Assembly: GCF_028330965.1 (NCBI RefSeq)
Contig: NZ_JAQMUB010000043.1
Span: forward strand, 1 to 64,000
Source of the DNA: Oscillatoria sp. CS-180
GTDB taxonomy: Bacteria > Cyanobacteriota > Cyanobacteriia > Phormidesmidales > Phormidesmidaceae
Length of the DNA: 64,000 nt
Direction: 5' to 3'
Shown in pieces: positions 29,183 through 37,644 of this stretch. Position numbers and translations under genes: made by a program. Numbering within the stretch: position 1 is the stretch's first letter; every line of letters starts with the position of its first letter. The notes beneath the pieces are model-generated. The model saw only the letters and a list, made by a program, of their open reading frames with translations, ran no database searches and was not told the DNA's origin.

Positions 29183-29737
29183 CGCATTACTGCTGTGTCA
29201 ACGCTAAAAAATAGAAGTGCGCGTAGGTTGAGTAGAACGGAGCGTAGGCTTTGCCTTCTCGTAGAGTAAACCAACATTGCTAACAGTTTTGCTGGATTTC
29301 CTACACATCAACCTAACCAACAAAATCCAAGCCTGACAGACTACTAAGACCAACGCAAACAATCTGTTTAACTTGAACCTTGCAGTCGAATTTACGCTAC
29401 TGCTTTAATCCACCCGCCCCCAAATTTGGGAGGTCCTGAGGTCAAAGCCTCCTAAATTTGAGGAATTTAGGGAGCGAATGCAGGGAATAATGCTTTAGTT
29501 CAAGATCTGAGTTCAAGCCATAGAAATACCGTAGGGTGGGCGCTACCCACCCTATTGGATTAGCCCTCTTTAAGGATAGGTTGGTGTTGAACGGGGCAAA
29601 ATCCAACGAAATCCAACCTATTGAAAATGTGATTTTTCAAAGATTTTCTCAATCAATTAGGGCACTGAGTTTTGAAGCTCACGCCTACCCTACCTGATAA
29701 AAAAGCTTGAATAAAATGTCTCTAATGGAGTTGATCA
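29183..29737. other. Intergenic region with several inverted repeats
   Basis: 555 bp without a recognisable gene. It contains CCCAAATTTGGG near 29424, a CTCCTAAATT/AATTTAGGGAG pair just after it, and a GGGTGGG/CCCACCC hairpin near 29535-29555. Such short palindromes are common in cyanobacterial intergenic DNA. Any of them might end the psb transcript, but none has a proper T-run. Confidence 0.4.
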
Positions 29738-29884
29738 ATGCCTAACACGTTCTACCTAGCCTATGGAGAAGGCCAATTTGGCTCTACTGCAAGCGGAATT
29801 TTTTCAGCCCTCCTAGTGTTTGTTATCTGCTGTGTCATCTTCGGCGTGTATTCCTACCGGAACTATCCGATGGACAAAGAATGA
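29738..29884 (+). CDS. 48-residue one-helix membrane protein, unrecognised
   Basis: It starts MPNTFYLAYGEGQFGSTASG, has one hydrophobic helix (about 20-38, with Cys-Cys in the middle: FVICCVIFG), and ends YRNYPMDKE. A GGAG site lies 7 bases upstream and the spacing to the next gene is 51 bp. It does not match PsbN, PsbT, PsbX, PsbM, PsbJ or other small photosystem subunits I can recall. Position after psbH2 and before the Ycf35-like gene suggests a small thylakoid subunit or assembly factor. Confidence 0.65.
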   Translation: MPNTFYLAYGEGQFGSTASGIFSALLVFVICCVIFGVYSYRNYPMDKE

Positions 29885-29935
29885 GTCTTCGATTCAACAG
29901 CATGTAGTCCATAGTATTCAGAAGGTTGTAAAACG

Positions 29936-30319
29936 ATGTCCCATTTCAGCCATATCAAAACCCGCATTCACGACCTGGAGGCTCTACAAACTGCTCTGAC
30001 AGACTTAGACATTCAATGGAAACCAGGCCCCGCTAAGGTTAGAGGCTATCAGGGTCAAACCCACACAGCTGCTCTTGTGATCGAGCAGTCCAACGATCGC
30101 GATGTTGGTTTTGCTTGGAACGGTCAAGAGTACACCCTCGTCGCCGATCTTCAGTTTTGGCAGCAGCCTTTATCCGTTGACGGCTTCATCAGGCAAGTGA
30201 CTCAGCGCTACGCCTATCAAAAGCTTCTCAACGAAACAGCCGACCAAGGCTTCGAGATTGCTGAACAACAGCAGCAAGAAGATGGCTCCATTCGGCTAGT
30301 TGTCCAGCGTTGGTCCTAA
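29936..30319 (+). CDS. ycf35: Ycf35-like (DUF1257) protein
   Basis: 127 residues with the characteristic opening MSHFSHIKTRIHDLEALQTA, the central GQTHTAALVIEQ and FAWNGQEYTLVADLQFWQQP, and the end QEDGSIRLVVQRWS. This is the conserved plastid/cyanobacterial Ycf35 family, whose exact function is not settled. Whether this is the only genomic copy cannot be seen here. It lies next to the small membrane protein and ends the plus-strand run before a clear terminator, which suggests co-expression with the photosystem genes. Confidence 0.88.
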   Translation: MSHFSHIKTRIHDLEALQTALTDLDIQWKPGPAKVRGYQGQTHTAALVIEQSNDRDVGFAWNGQEYTLVADLQFWQQPLSVDGFIRQVTQRYAYQKLLNETADQGFEIAEQQQQEDGSIRLVVQRWS

Positions 30320-30349
30320 ACCTTCCTGTGCCAGAGCGAACAGGTAAGT

Positions 30350-30374
30350 AGCCCTCATCAAAGAGGGCTTTTTT
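30350..30374 (+). terminator. Rho-independent terminator after ycf35
   Basis: AGCCCTC (30350-30356) pairs with GAGGGCT (30363-30369), followed by a T-run to 30374. It closes the apc-psb plus-strand block. Confidence 0.88.
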
Positions 30375-31278
30375 GCGTTTAAGTATTACAAAATATTCTC
30401 ATCAAAGTTTTGAGTTTCCCAAAATATTTCTCTTCCCAAAAAACATAAAATCTTTTTGAGGTCGGTTCATACATAAATATTTATTCAAAATCAATATCCA
30501 TTGATATTCGATCTAATATGAATTTGCATGGGTAGTTCTAGGTATAAAAAAATACCAACCCTGAAGAGACTTCGACACTATTGCGGCGCCTCATGCTGAA
30601 CACAAAAAGTTCTCTCTAGTTTCTAGATGCGTTGGTATGCAGGGATAGTGCTTACATAGGTGCTCTAGCTAAACTTGCGGACTTGCAGGTCCATATGGTA
30701 CGAATTGAATCATCAAAATTATTAGGAATAATCAATTCTATGTCATTTTTAGTAAATGCAGCGGACGCAATTGTGCTCTAGGTAGCTATTAACCTATCCG
30801 GAAAATCTATTGATTATTCGCACTTTAAACATCTAGATAGTATGAATTTTAAAAAAGTAAAAAATGTCAGACCGATTGCTTTTGATATGTCGGTGTATGT
30901 TTTAATTTATGATTACAGCAGGTTTAATGCAAATCTTTTTGAGTCTTACCGGTTACTCTCTTGAGAACAGTGATTACGAAGTCAATTCCCGTTAACCGAC
31001 TTCATTCAGAGCACCTCTCTCGAAAAGGGCACTTCTGTCAACCCATTTCAAAAGCGGTTGCTTGTGATTCTGTGAGCTAAGTTACCGATTTAAATATTCA
31101 AGGGACTCAAGTCTGTCAAACACACTTGCAGTCACCCTTCAAATCCGACGGTTTCCTTCTTTGTAAATCTGGTTTCTCTGTCAGATGAGATCGTCATGTT
31201 CTCCAAGAACGTCCATTCTGCGTATAAACGCTGATCGTTCTTGCTGTCTGCTAGCTATCACTATTTATTAAAAAACTC
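30375..31278. other. Long AT-rich gap with a possible gene remnant
   Basis: About 900 bp before the tandem phycobiliprotein-like gene. On the plus strand one frame from 30620 to 30964 has only one internal stop (30779-30781); see the pseudogene entry. The rest shows no gene. A promoter for the 446-residue protein must lie toward 31200, though no strong consensus is visible. Confidence 0.4.
30620..30964 (+). pseudogene. Possible decayed ORF with one in-frame stop
   Basis: The frame reads FLDALVCRDSAYIGALAKLA through IINSMSFLVNAADAIVL, a TAG, then VAINLSGKSIDYSHFKHLDS and onward to a TGA at 30962-30964. Base composition is AT-rich. I do not recognise it; VAINLSGKSI vaguely recalls EAL-domain proteins but the surroundings do not fit. 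Chance openness is a real possibility. Confidence 0.2.
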
Positions 31279-32619
31279 ATGTTGATTTCTGCCTCTCATC
31301 ATGTCAAAACGCCCGCCGTTGAGCTCCTGACCCACATTTGGGAAGCACGCTACGTTCCAGATTGGTCGTCCGTTGCAGAGTCGAAAAATACGGCGGATTT
31401 CCGTCGAGACATTATCCAAGCTGCGTCTCAAGAAGGACGTTACAAGACAGCTGCCAAGATTACAGAGCGAGTTGTCGTCATTAAATGTCAAATGGCGAGC
31501 CTCAAAGCTGAGTCCCTCTACTCCTATATTCCTAGAGTGGTGGATTTCAATGACGCAAAGCGAATGTCTAATTTTGCTTTGCTGATTTATCTCAAACTGG
31601 TAGAGATTTACCAGCTGTCTGCTTCGGGTTTTGCCGATTCCAACCGACTACGAACGACGTTGTCGATGGCCAGCCACCACAGCAGTGCTTTGCAGCAAGA
31701 AGCTCTGTCGATGGAAGCTTGGGGCATGCCCCCCATTGAGAAGCTAGCTCAGGAACTCGAACCGTTGCTGATCGAGTTTCAGCAGCAGCACATTCAATCT
31801 AAAGACAGTCGGACCTTAGGCTTTTTAACAACGATTCTGAATTTCTGCAATGAGCTGATTCTCCACAGTCTGTCAGAAGCAGAACGACTCTTGATCTCCC
31901 CCTATTTCAAATTTGTAGAGGAGCAGGTTGCACTCCCTTGGCAACGGGTCTGTTTAGCTGCCAGCAACCATTCTCTCAACAGTCCAGCGCTGGCCATTGT
32001 TGAGCAGTGTTTGCCGCAGAGTCAGGCGATCGCCCATCGAACCTACAGCCAACTCATTGAAAGATTTCCCGCTCACTACAGTCGTCGCGGATCTCTCAAT
32101 GATCCCGGAGTCACCCACTCCTGCATCCGTGACCTACAAATGAATCAAGCCTATTTCTGGCTGTCTTTTCTAGACAATACACTTTCGCCCATTCGGGATG
32201 AATTCGTTCCGCTGTGCATCATGGTATTTCCAGGTATTGGGGTGAAATGGGAGCTTATCGAATCCTGGAATCAACTGTTGTTAGAAGAGATTTCCAGTCT
32301 TCTAGATCAAACTCAAATAGACCAAATACGCCCTTACATTGACGAATACCTTCAAGCCTTCAGCGATCGCCGCTCTGAATTTCGACAGACACCGAAGGGC
32401 TTACAGGACAAAGCTCAGAAGAAAGCAGCGACTTCTCTCAAAAAGCTAGGGCAGCTACACCCCGGAATGGCATCAAACTTATCGGGCAAAGCCAACGCTT
32501 CGTCAGGCACCGAGAAACCATCTGCGTCTAATGAAGTCGTCTATCTTCAAGAGAAGATGGCAGCGCTAGAAGCTGAATTATCAAACGCTCGGAAACAAAT
32601 CAATATCTTGAATCAATAG
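31279..32619 (+). CDS. Tandem phycobiliprotein-fold protein with coiled-coil tail
   Basis: 446 residues. Domain 2 (about 222-362) aligns by eye with the allophycocyanins nearby. LAIVEQCLPQSQAIAHRTYS matches helix B. SCIRDLQMNQAYFWLSFLDN (Cys282) matches the bilin site, sharing CIRD with ApcB2. IGVKWELIESWNQLL leads to IRPYIDEYLQAF, matching the C-terminal APYFDxLIQSL. Domain 1 (about 38-215) opens FRRDIIQAASQEGRYKTAAK and ends SEAERLLISPYFKFVEE, also phycobiliprotein-like but more diverged and with longer loops. Basic linker 370-395 and a coiled coil 419-446 follow. A role in far-red phycobilisome assembly, degradation or signalling is inferred. It converges with psbA3. Confidence 0.7.
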   Translation: MLISASHHVKTPAVELLTHIWEARYVPDWSSVAESKNTADFRRDIIQAASQEGRYKTAAKITERVVVIKCQMASLKAESLYSYIPRVVDFNDAKRMSNFALLIYLKLVEIYQLSASGFADSNRLRTTLSMASHHSSALQQEALSMEAWGMPPIEKLAQELEPLLIEFQQQHIQSKDSRTLGFLTTILNFCNELILHSLSEAERLLISPYFKFVEEQVALPWQRVCLAASNHSLNSPALAIVEQCLPQSQAIAHRTYSQLIERFPAHYSRRGSLNDPGVTHSCIRDLQMNQAYFWLSFLDNTLSPIRDEFVPLCIMVFPGIGVKWELIESWNQLLLEEISSLLDQTQIDQIRPYIDEYLQAFSDRRSEFRQTPKGLQDKAQKKAATSLKKLGQLHPGMASNLSGKANASSGTEKPSASNEVVYLQEKMAALEAELSNARKQINILNQ

Positions 32620-32688
32620 GGTTGAACAGGACAGCGGTCAGGGCGCAAGCCTAAGCTAGGCAACCTGACCGCATCCACACACGAGAAA

Positions 32689-32709
32689 AGCGCCCCTCTA
32701 GAGGGCGCT
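32689..32709. terminator. Bidirectional hairpin between the tandem PBP-like gene and psbA3
   Basis: AGCGCCC (32689-32695) pairs with GGGCGCT (32703-32709) around a palindromic TCTAGA loop. It is placed between convergent genes, 69 bp after one and 36 bp after the other. The T-run is weak (TGTGTTGTT). Confidence 0.65.
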
Positions 32710-32745
32710 GTGTTGTTCAACGCATTCGTCCACAGGAAAGGTCAC

Positions 32746-33825
32746 TTAGACAGGAATGCTTGGCGCTTGATAAGCAACAGGAATGGCAGGTTCACTAGCC
32801 AAGTCTAGAGGGAAGTTGTGAGCATTACGCTCATGCAACACCTCAAAACCTAAATTGGCTCGGTTCAACACATCAGCCCAACTCGGCAAGATTCGACCTT
32901 GAGAATCCAAGATAGAGTGATTGAAGTTAAAGCCATTGAGGTTGAACGCCATTGTGCTAATGCCCAGGGCGACAAACCAAATGCAAACAACAGGCCAAGC
33001 CGCTAAAAAGAAGTGCAGCCAGCGTGAATTGTTGAAACTAGCGTATTGGAAGATTAGACGGCCAAAGTATCCGTGGGCCGCGAGGATGTTATAAGTTTCC
33101 TCCTCTTGACCAAACTTATACCCATAGTTCTGTGACTGGCTGTCGGTCGTTTCCCGAATCAGACTGGAAGTGACCAAAGAGCCATGCATGGCGCAGAATA
33201 GCGAGCCTCCCAACACCCCTGCAACCCCAAGCATGTGGAATGGGTGCATCAAGATGTTGTGTTCCGCTTGGAAGACAAACATAAAGTTGAAGGTGCCGCT
33301 AATCCCCATTGGCAAACCATCCGAGAAACTACCTTGACCAATGGGATAGATCAAGAAGACGGAACTTGTTGCAGCAACAGGTGCAGAATAAGCCACACAA
33401 ATCCAGGGGCGCATTCCCAAACGATAGCTCAGCTCCCACTCTCGCCCCATGTAGCAAAGCAACGCAGGGATGTAGTGGAAGGCAATCATCTGGTAAGGAC
33501 CACCGTTGTATAACCACTCATCTAACGTGGCCGCTTCCCAAATGGGATAAAAATGGAGGCCGATCGCATTAGAAGAGGGCACAACAGCCGCCGTAATGAT
33601 GTTGTTGCCGTACAGCAAAGAGCCCGATAGTGGCTCTCGGATGCCGTCAATATCAACAGGAGGGGCCGCAATAAAGGCCAGTACGAAGACGGTTGTAGAG
33701 ACTCCGAGAAGAGGGATCATTAAAACACCAAACCAGCCGACATAAAGTCGATTTTCGGTGCTAGTCACCCAATTACAGAATCTCTCCCACAAGGATGTAT
33801 CTTGTCGTTGAAGAAGAGTTGTCAT
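32746..33825 (-). CDS. psbA3: PsbA3, far-red photosystem II D1 protein
   Basis: 359 residues, a functional D1. TyrZ is in ICVAYSAP, and the Mn ligands are kept: Asp in GSFSDGLP, Glu-His in QAEHNIL, and the C-terminal [13 protein letters not shown] with a cleavable 15-residue tail [16 protein letters not shown]. The residue matching D1 position 130 is Glu (YMGREWEL), the high-light type. It is far-red D1, pairing with PsbD3. It is transcribed alone toward the tandem PBP-like gene and is separate from the other psb genes, a common FaRLiP layout. Confidence 0.95.
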   Translation of the reverse strand: MTTLLQRQDTSLWERFCNWVTSTENRLYVGWFGVLMIPLLGVSTTVFVLAFIAAPPVDIDGIREPLSGSLLYGNNIITAAVVPSSNAIGLHFYPIWEAATLDEWLYNGGPYQMIAFHYIPALLCYMGREWELSYRLGMRPWICVAYSAPVAATSSVFLIYPIGQGSFSDGLPMGISGTFNFMFVFQAEHNILMHPFHMLGVAGVLGGSLFCAMHGSLVTSSLIRETTDSQSQNYGYKFGQEEETYNILAAHGYFGRLIFQYASFNNSRWLHFFLAAWPVVCIWFVALGISTMAFNLNGFNFNHSILDSQGRILPSWADVLNRANLGFEVLHERNAHNFPLDLASEPAIPVAYQAPSIPV

Positions 33826-33843
33826 TGGTCTTCACGATGAAAT

Positions 33844-33872
33844 TATCTAAGTGAATGCAGCCATTAGAACAA
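33844..33872 (-). promoter_or_regulatory. Putative psbA3 promoter with palindrome in the spacer
   Basis: On the minus strand TTGTTC (33867-33872) and TAGATA (33844-33849) are 17 bp apart. The spacer holds AATG-GCTG-CATT (33854-33865), a palindrome sharing GGCTGC with the rfpB palindromes. It would give a very short leader before the ATG at 33825, which weakens the call. Confidence 0.35.
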
Positions 33873-33897
33873 AACAATCTAAAAATCTTGAGAAGGC

Positions 33898-34197
33898 ATG
33901 AAATTTCGGCCCGGATCACACTTTGTCGTAAATTGCTCCAGTGTTTGGCAAGAGAGGGAACACCGTTTTGTCCGTGAAAATTTCAGACCACAGTCTGTTT
34001 TTATGTCCAACAGCCTGATTCGAACTGTGTCGTTTGTTGAGGAAACTCTTGTGAAAACTGCCGTCTCAAATCAGCCCAACATCTTGTTACAGGCCCTTAC
34101 CGAAAAGCTTCATCACCTAGAGGACAATTGTGAACTCACAGGGATTGTGTACGATCGCGCTGCTGATAAACACAAGCTCTTCTCCTCTAACTGTTGA
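33898..34197 (+). CDS. Small hypothetical protein
   Basis: 99 residues if it starts at 33898; a start at 34003 (MSNSLIRTVSFVEETLVKTA) gives 64 residues and is more natural. No domain, signal or membrane segment is visible. It lies between psbA3 (divergent) and the M15 peptidase-like gene, 68 bp ahead of the latter. It may be noncoding. Confidence 0.3.
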   Translation: MKFRPGSHFVVNCSSVWQEREHRFVRENFRPQSVFMSNSLIRTVSFVEETLVKTAVSNQPNILLQALTEKLHHLEDNCELTGIVYDRAADKHKLFSSNC

Positions 34198-34265
34198 TCT
34201 GTTTCGAGGTTTTTGAGGCATAATTCACGTTCTGTCTCTACCTACAGACTTCACTTACAGATGCT

Positions 34266-35459
34266 ATGAAGGTCAAAGCTAAGAATGACACTTTGTTCAA
34301 GCTCCAGCCAGTCTTATCTAGCGAACTGGCTGATACCGAAAAGCGGTTTGTGGAAAATGGGGCTGAGTACGACGTCAAGTTTTTCACTGAGGCCAACCAC
34401 AATCATCTCCGTCTGGAACTGACCAAAGCAGCCTTAGACAATCAAAACGCCTTGACTTGGTACGTCCGCAAAGCCGATGTCGAGATTGTCGGCTCTGGAG
34501 TTACGGCTACCGTATTGAACGACACGCTGTTCAAACAGCAACCTCTGCTCTCTAGTGAACTCTCCGATCGCGACAAGATTTTCATCGCTGCCGGACGCGA
34601 GTTCGAGTTGCAGTCTTTCTTGCCCGCGATCGCGAACCACACAAAACTAACCCTGGCAGAGGTGCAGTTGGGCGATCAACTGTCTGATACGTGGTACGTC
34701 AGCGCAGCGGATATTGAAGTCTCAGGTCAGAAAATTACGCTGAAAATAACCAGTGATACTGTTTTCAAAGCCAGGCATACGCCTCTTAATCGGCTCTCAC
34801 CGTCAGAGAAAGAATTCGTCTCCAAGCACACGTCTTTTGACTTGCAGTCATACGCCGAAGTTGAGGGTAATTACTTGAAGGTGACCCTATCAGGAACTGC
34901 GCTGGGTGAAGATGGGCGAATTACTTGGTATGTGTACGCTCCTGATGTCGAAATTGAAGGCACTGAACCCAACAATTATCCTCAAGATGCTAATCCAGCA
35001 GGTCGCAAAGAAACATCGAGCGATCGCGGTCAATCTTTGAACCTTCCAGGTTTTCAGGGGACCTATTACAGCCATGATCCCATCATTGCAGGCGGCTACT
35101 TCACTTGGGCACAAGCGACCCACAGCGGCACCCGGATTCCAGCAAGTGTCGATGTGGTGTATGGCATGATCCGCATTGCTGAAACACTAGAGGAGATTCG
35201 TACGCTATTTGACAATCGCCCCGTCGAAATCGTTTCTTGGTATCGCGATCCCGCCACGAATCTGCGTGTGGGCGGTTCCAAAACGTCGCGCCATATCAGT
35301 GGCGATGGCGTAAATTTTCGGATTGAAGGGATTCACCCTCACGACGTGTACTCTAAGCTGGATGCCTGGTGGGGCAACCGAGGGGGCCTAGCCCGCTCAA
35401 CTGAATTTACCCACATTGACGCTAGGGGCTACCGCGCCCGCTGGGACTATGGCTTTTAG
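34266..35459 (+). CDS. Repeat protein with C-terminal M15A peptidase-like domain
   Basis: 397 residues. Three SH3-like repeats of about 80 residues (near 1-78, 79-155, 156-235) share the pattern DTLFK...PLLSSELSD...TWYVxAADVEV. A peptidase M15A-like domain follows (about 265-397). Candidate zinc ligands are His343 in SRHISGDGVNF, Asn350 at the usual Asp position, and His383 in THIDARGYRARW. The Asp-to-Asn change could lower or remove metal binding. No signal peptide is seen. It may act on peptidoglycan or serve as a binding protein. It has no evident link to photosynthesis. Confidence 0.72.
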   Translation: MKVKAKNDTLFKLQPVLSSELADTEKRFVENGAEYDVKFFTEANHNHLRLELTKAALDNQNALTWYVRKADVEIVGSGVTATVLNDTLFKQQPLLSSELSDRDKIFIAAGREFELQSFLPAIANHTKLTLAEVQLGDQLSDTWYVSAADIEVSGQKITLKITSDTVFKARHTPLNRLSPSEKEFVSKHTSFDLQSYAEVEGNYLKVTLSGTALGEDGRITWYVYAPDVEIEGTEPNNYPQDANPAGRKETSSDRGQSLNLPGFQGTYYSHDPIIAGGYFTWAQATHSGTRIPASVDVVYGMIRIAETLEEIRTLFDNRPVEIVSWYRDPATNLRVGGSKTSRHISGDGVNFRIEGIHPHDVYSKLDAWWGNRGGLARSTEFTHIDARGYRARWDYGF

Positions 35460-35494
35460 CCAATGGGCTGATGCAATATGGGTTGAGTCCCTGA

Positions 35495-36286
35495 ATGTCA
35501 CCGTCTTCTCCATCAAAATTTATTCGCCAAGACCTGAAAGGCAAATCGCTGCGAGGTCAGAGGCTGCGTGGGGCTTCCTTCCTAGAGTGTGATTTGCGAG
35601 GCTGTGATTTTTCCCGCACGGATCTGACTGCGGCCCGTTTTGTCCGATGTCGCACAGGCTTTTATCCCCAGAAAGGGTGCTTACTGGGGATACCAGTCCT
35701 GCTAGCGATCGCGCTCATGTTCCATGCCATTAGCAGTCTAGTGTTTGCCACGATGGGGACTTTGCCGGGACAGGCTGCATGGCCCTATGTGCTTGCATTG
35801 CATACCGCATTGGCGATCGCCACAGTCAGTACGGGTCTACAAACACTCTCGTTTTTCTGGGCTAAGGTTGCTGCCCCGCCCGCACATGCTTCAACAGCCG
35901 CTCTGGCAGGCTTCTTCTATGGTGGACGACTAGCCGACAACGATCCTACGGTTGCCGTCGCAGGAGCCGTGTTTTTAGGCATGGTGGGTCTGCTGGCTGC
36001 TTGGAGAAGGGCTTTCGGGCTGATCCAAGCGCTATTCGCGATGATGGGGGCGATCGCAGCTTATGGTCTGGCCTTTTTGGTGTGGACGAATGGCAGCAAT
36101 TTGTTGACCACAGGATCTTGGGGACGAGGAAGCCTACTGGCAGCAACTTCACTCGCCTGCATTGGTGTATCTTTACGCAGCGCAGTGTATGGCTGGCAGC
36201 AGCTACGGCGCGCAGCGACAACCTCTTTTCGCGAAGCCGACCTAACAGACTGTGCTTTTGTAGAAACCCCTATGCCGCACAATTGA
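35495..36286 (+). CDS. Pentapeptide-repeat membrane protein
   Basis: 263 residues. The N-terminus (about 15-50) has pentapeptide-type repeats: LRGQRLRGASFLECDLRGCD. Then come about five hydrophobic segments (near 63-85, 92-115, 130-160, 165-200, 205-225), and a short pentapeptide remnant FREADLTDCAFVETP at the end, as if the membrane block were inserted into a pentapeptide protein. Function unknown. It follows the M15-like gene by 35 bp. Confidence 0.65.
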   Translation: MSPSSPSKFIRQDLKGKSLRGQRLRGASFLECDLRGCDFSRTDLTAARFVRCRTGFYPQKGCLLGIPVLLAIALMFHAISSLVFATMGTLPGQAAWPYVLALHTALAIATVSTGLQTLSFFWAKVAAPPAHASTAALAGFFYGGRLADNDPTVAVAGAVFLGMVGLLAAWRRAFGLIQALFAMMGAIAAYGLAFLVWTNGSNLLTTGSWGRGSLLAATSLACIGVSLRSAVYGWQQLRRAATTSFREADLTDCAFVETPMPHN

Positions 36287-36540
36287 ACTAGTAAAACTTA
36301 TAGCGGCATGCATTTAAGCCAAGCCACCCCATTCCCCACACTCAGCCGATAAGACCTGTCTAAAAAATGACTTCCCATGGCAAGGACTTAGACGGTTTAG
36401 GCTGTTTTAAGGAACGGGAACGTATTTAAGTATCAACTTTGAACTTTGGATTCGCCGATGACTCAATCATTCAAAACTCAAAACTGAGAACTTAAAATTC
36501 ATTCATTCCTAAGTTAGAGAGGCTACGACCGTAAGTCATC

Positions 36541-37230
36541 ATGAATCAACACACTTCTCAGAATTGCTTTGTCGCGGGTGCCAGTCGAGGCGTTGGCTTT
36601 GAGGTCGTCAAAGCACTTTGTCAAAAGGGCTATACAGTTATCGCCTTAATCAGGACAGCTGATACTCGTCCCCAGTTAGAATCCCTAGGGGCAAGCATAC
36701 AGATTGGGGATGCTCTGGATGCGGATTTTGTAAAGACCGCAATACAGTGTTTCGGAGATGCCCCCTTCAAGGTCGTCACGACGGTCGGCGGTAAAGGAAT
36801 GACCCGCGACGAGCCTCGGTCGGACTATTTGGGTAACCGGACTCTGATTGATGCGGCTAAGGCGCTGCCGTGCCAGCGGTTTTTGCTGGTGTCTTCTATT
36901 GGTGTGCGAGAGAGCGCGATCGCCCTTCCACCACCCGTCTTGGAAACGCTGCGTCCGGCTCTGCTAGCTAAAGCTAAAGCCGAAGAACACTTGATTGCCA
37001 GCCAATTGCCCTACACCATCGTGCGTCCAGGAGGGCTGCTATCTGAGCCAGCAACCGGACAAGGTATCGTCACCGAAAACGTTCAAGCAGCAGGCAGCAT
37101 CACCCGAACCGATGTTGCTGACATCGTTATCCAATGCCTGGAGTCATCTACTGCAGAAAATAAAGTACTTTCGGCAGTAGACAGCAATCGTATCCGCAGT
37201 GAGCACCCGATTGAGCCGCTCGCTTTATAG
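36541..37230 (+). CDS. SDR-family NAD(P)-binding protein
   Basis: 229 residues. Rossmann fold of the atypical SDR type: nucleotide loop GASRGVGFEVVKALCQKGY near the N-terminus, GDALDADFV, LLVSSIGVRES, and YTIVRPGGL near 160. There is no classic YxxxK pair, as in NmrA or complex-I assembly type SDRs. The substrate is unknown. It lies about 410 bp ahead of the heme oxygenase gene on the same strand. Confidence 0.75.
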   Translation: MNQHTSQNCFVAGASRGVGFEVVKALCQKGYTVIALIRTADTRPQLESLGASIQIGDALDADFVKTAIQCFGDAPFKVVTTVGGKGMTRDEPRSDYLGNRTLIDAAKALPCQRFLLVSSIGVRESAIALPPPVLETLRPALLAKAKAEEHLIASQLPYTIVRPGGLLSEPATGQGIVTENVQAAGSITRTDVADIVIQCLESSTAENKVLSAVDSNRIRSEHPIEPLAL

Positions 37231-37644
37231 CGAAGGTGGATGTCTGTGGATACATAGCTTAGACTCCTAGATTTGTGCACTCAATAACACCCAGAGCTGA
37301 GCGTATCGCCAGATGGCTCGCCGTCTTGTCTTAGCGGAACTAGCGACAGCTACGGAGGTGAAAAATGAAAAACGTGCAATCGTGTCCTGATAGCGATCGT
37401 GTCCTCATGTAAACAAAGGTGAACAGAATTCATCTATTTGGGAACAACCACCTCACCGTAGACCAATCAAAGCCTTTGGCGGTCTATTTTCACGAAAAAA
37501 TGCGTTTATGCATCCACTATAAGGTTTTGGCCGTAAAAAAATGTAATGAAAAGTCTCATCAAAACCCTATACTGTGACATTCATGGCTTTGTTTTTGACA
37601 CCCAATTTACAGCGCTAGTTAGGAATATAGACTAGGACGTTAGC
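37231..37644 (+). promoter_or_regulatory. Upstream region of heme oxygenase
   Basis: About 410 bp without a gene. TATACT at 37568-37573 is a plausible -10 for the heme oxygenase gene, but no good -35 is seen. Nothing else was recognised. Confidence 0.35.

Noticed and set aside
29215-29330. Possible regulatory RNA with GTAGGTTGAG-type sequence after psbH2
   Set aside because: It resembles the widespread short cyanobacterial intergenic repeat family and no defined structure could be supported.
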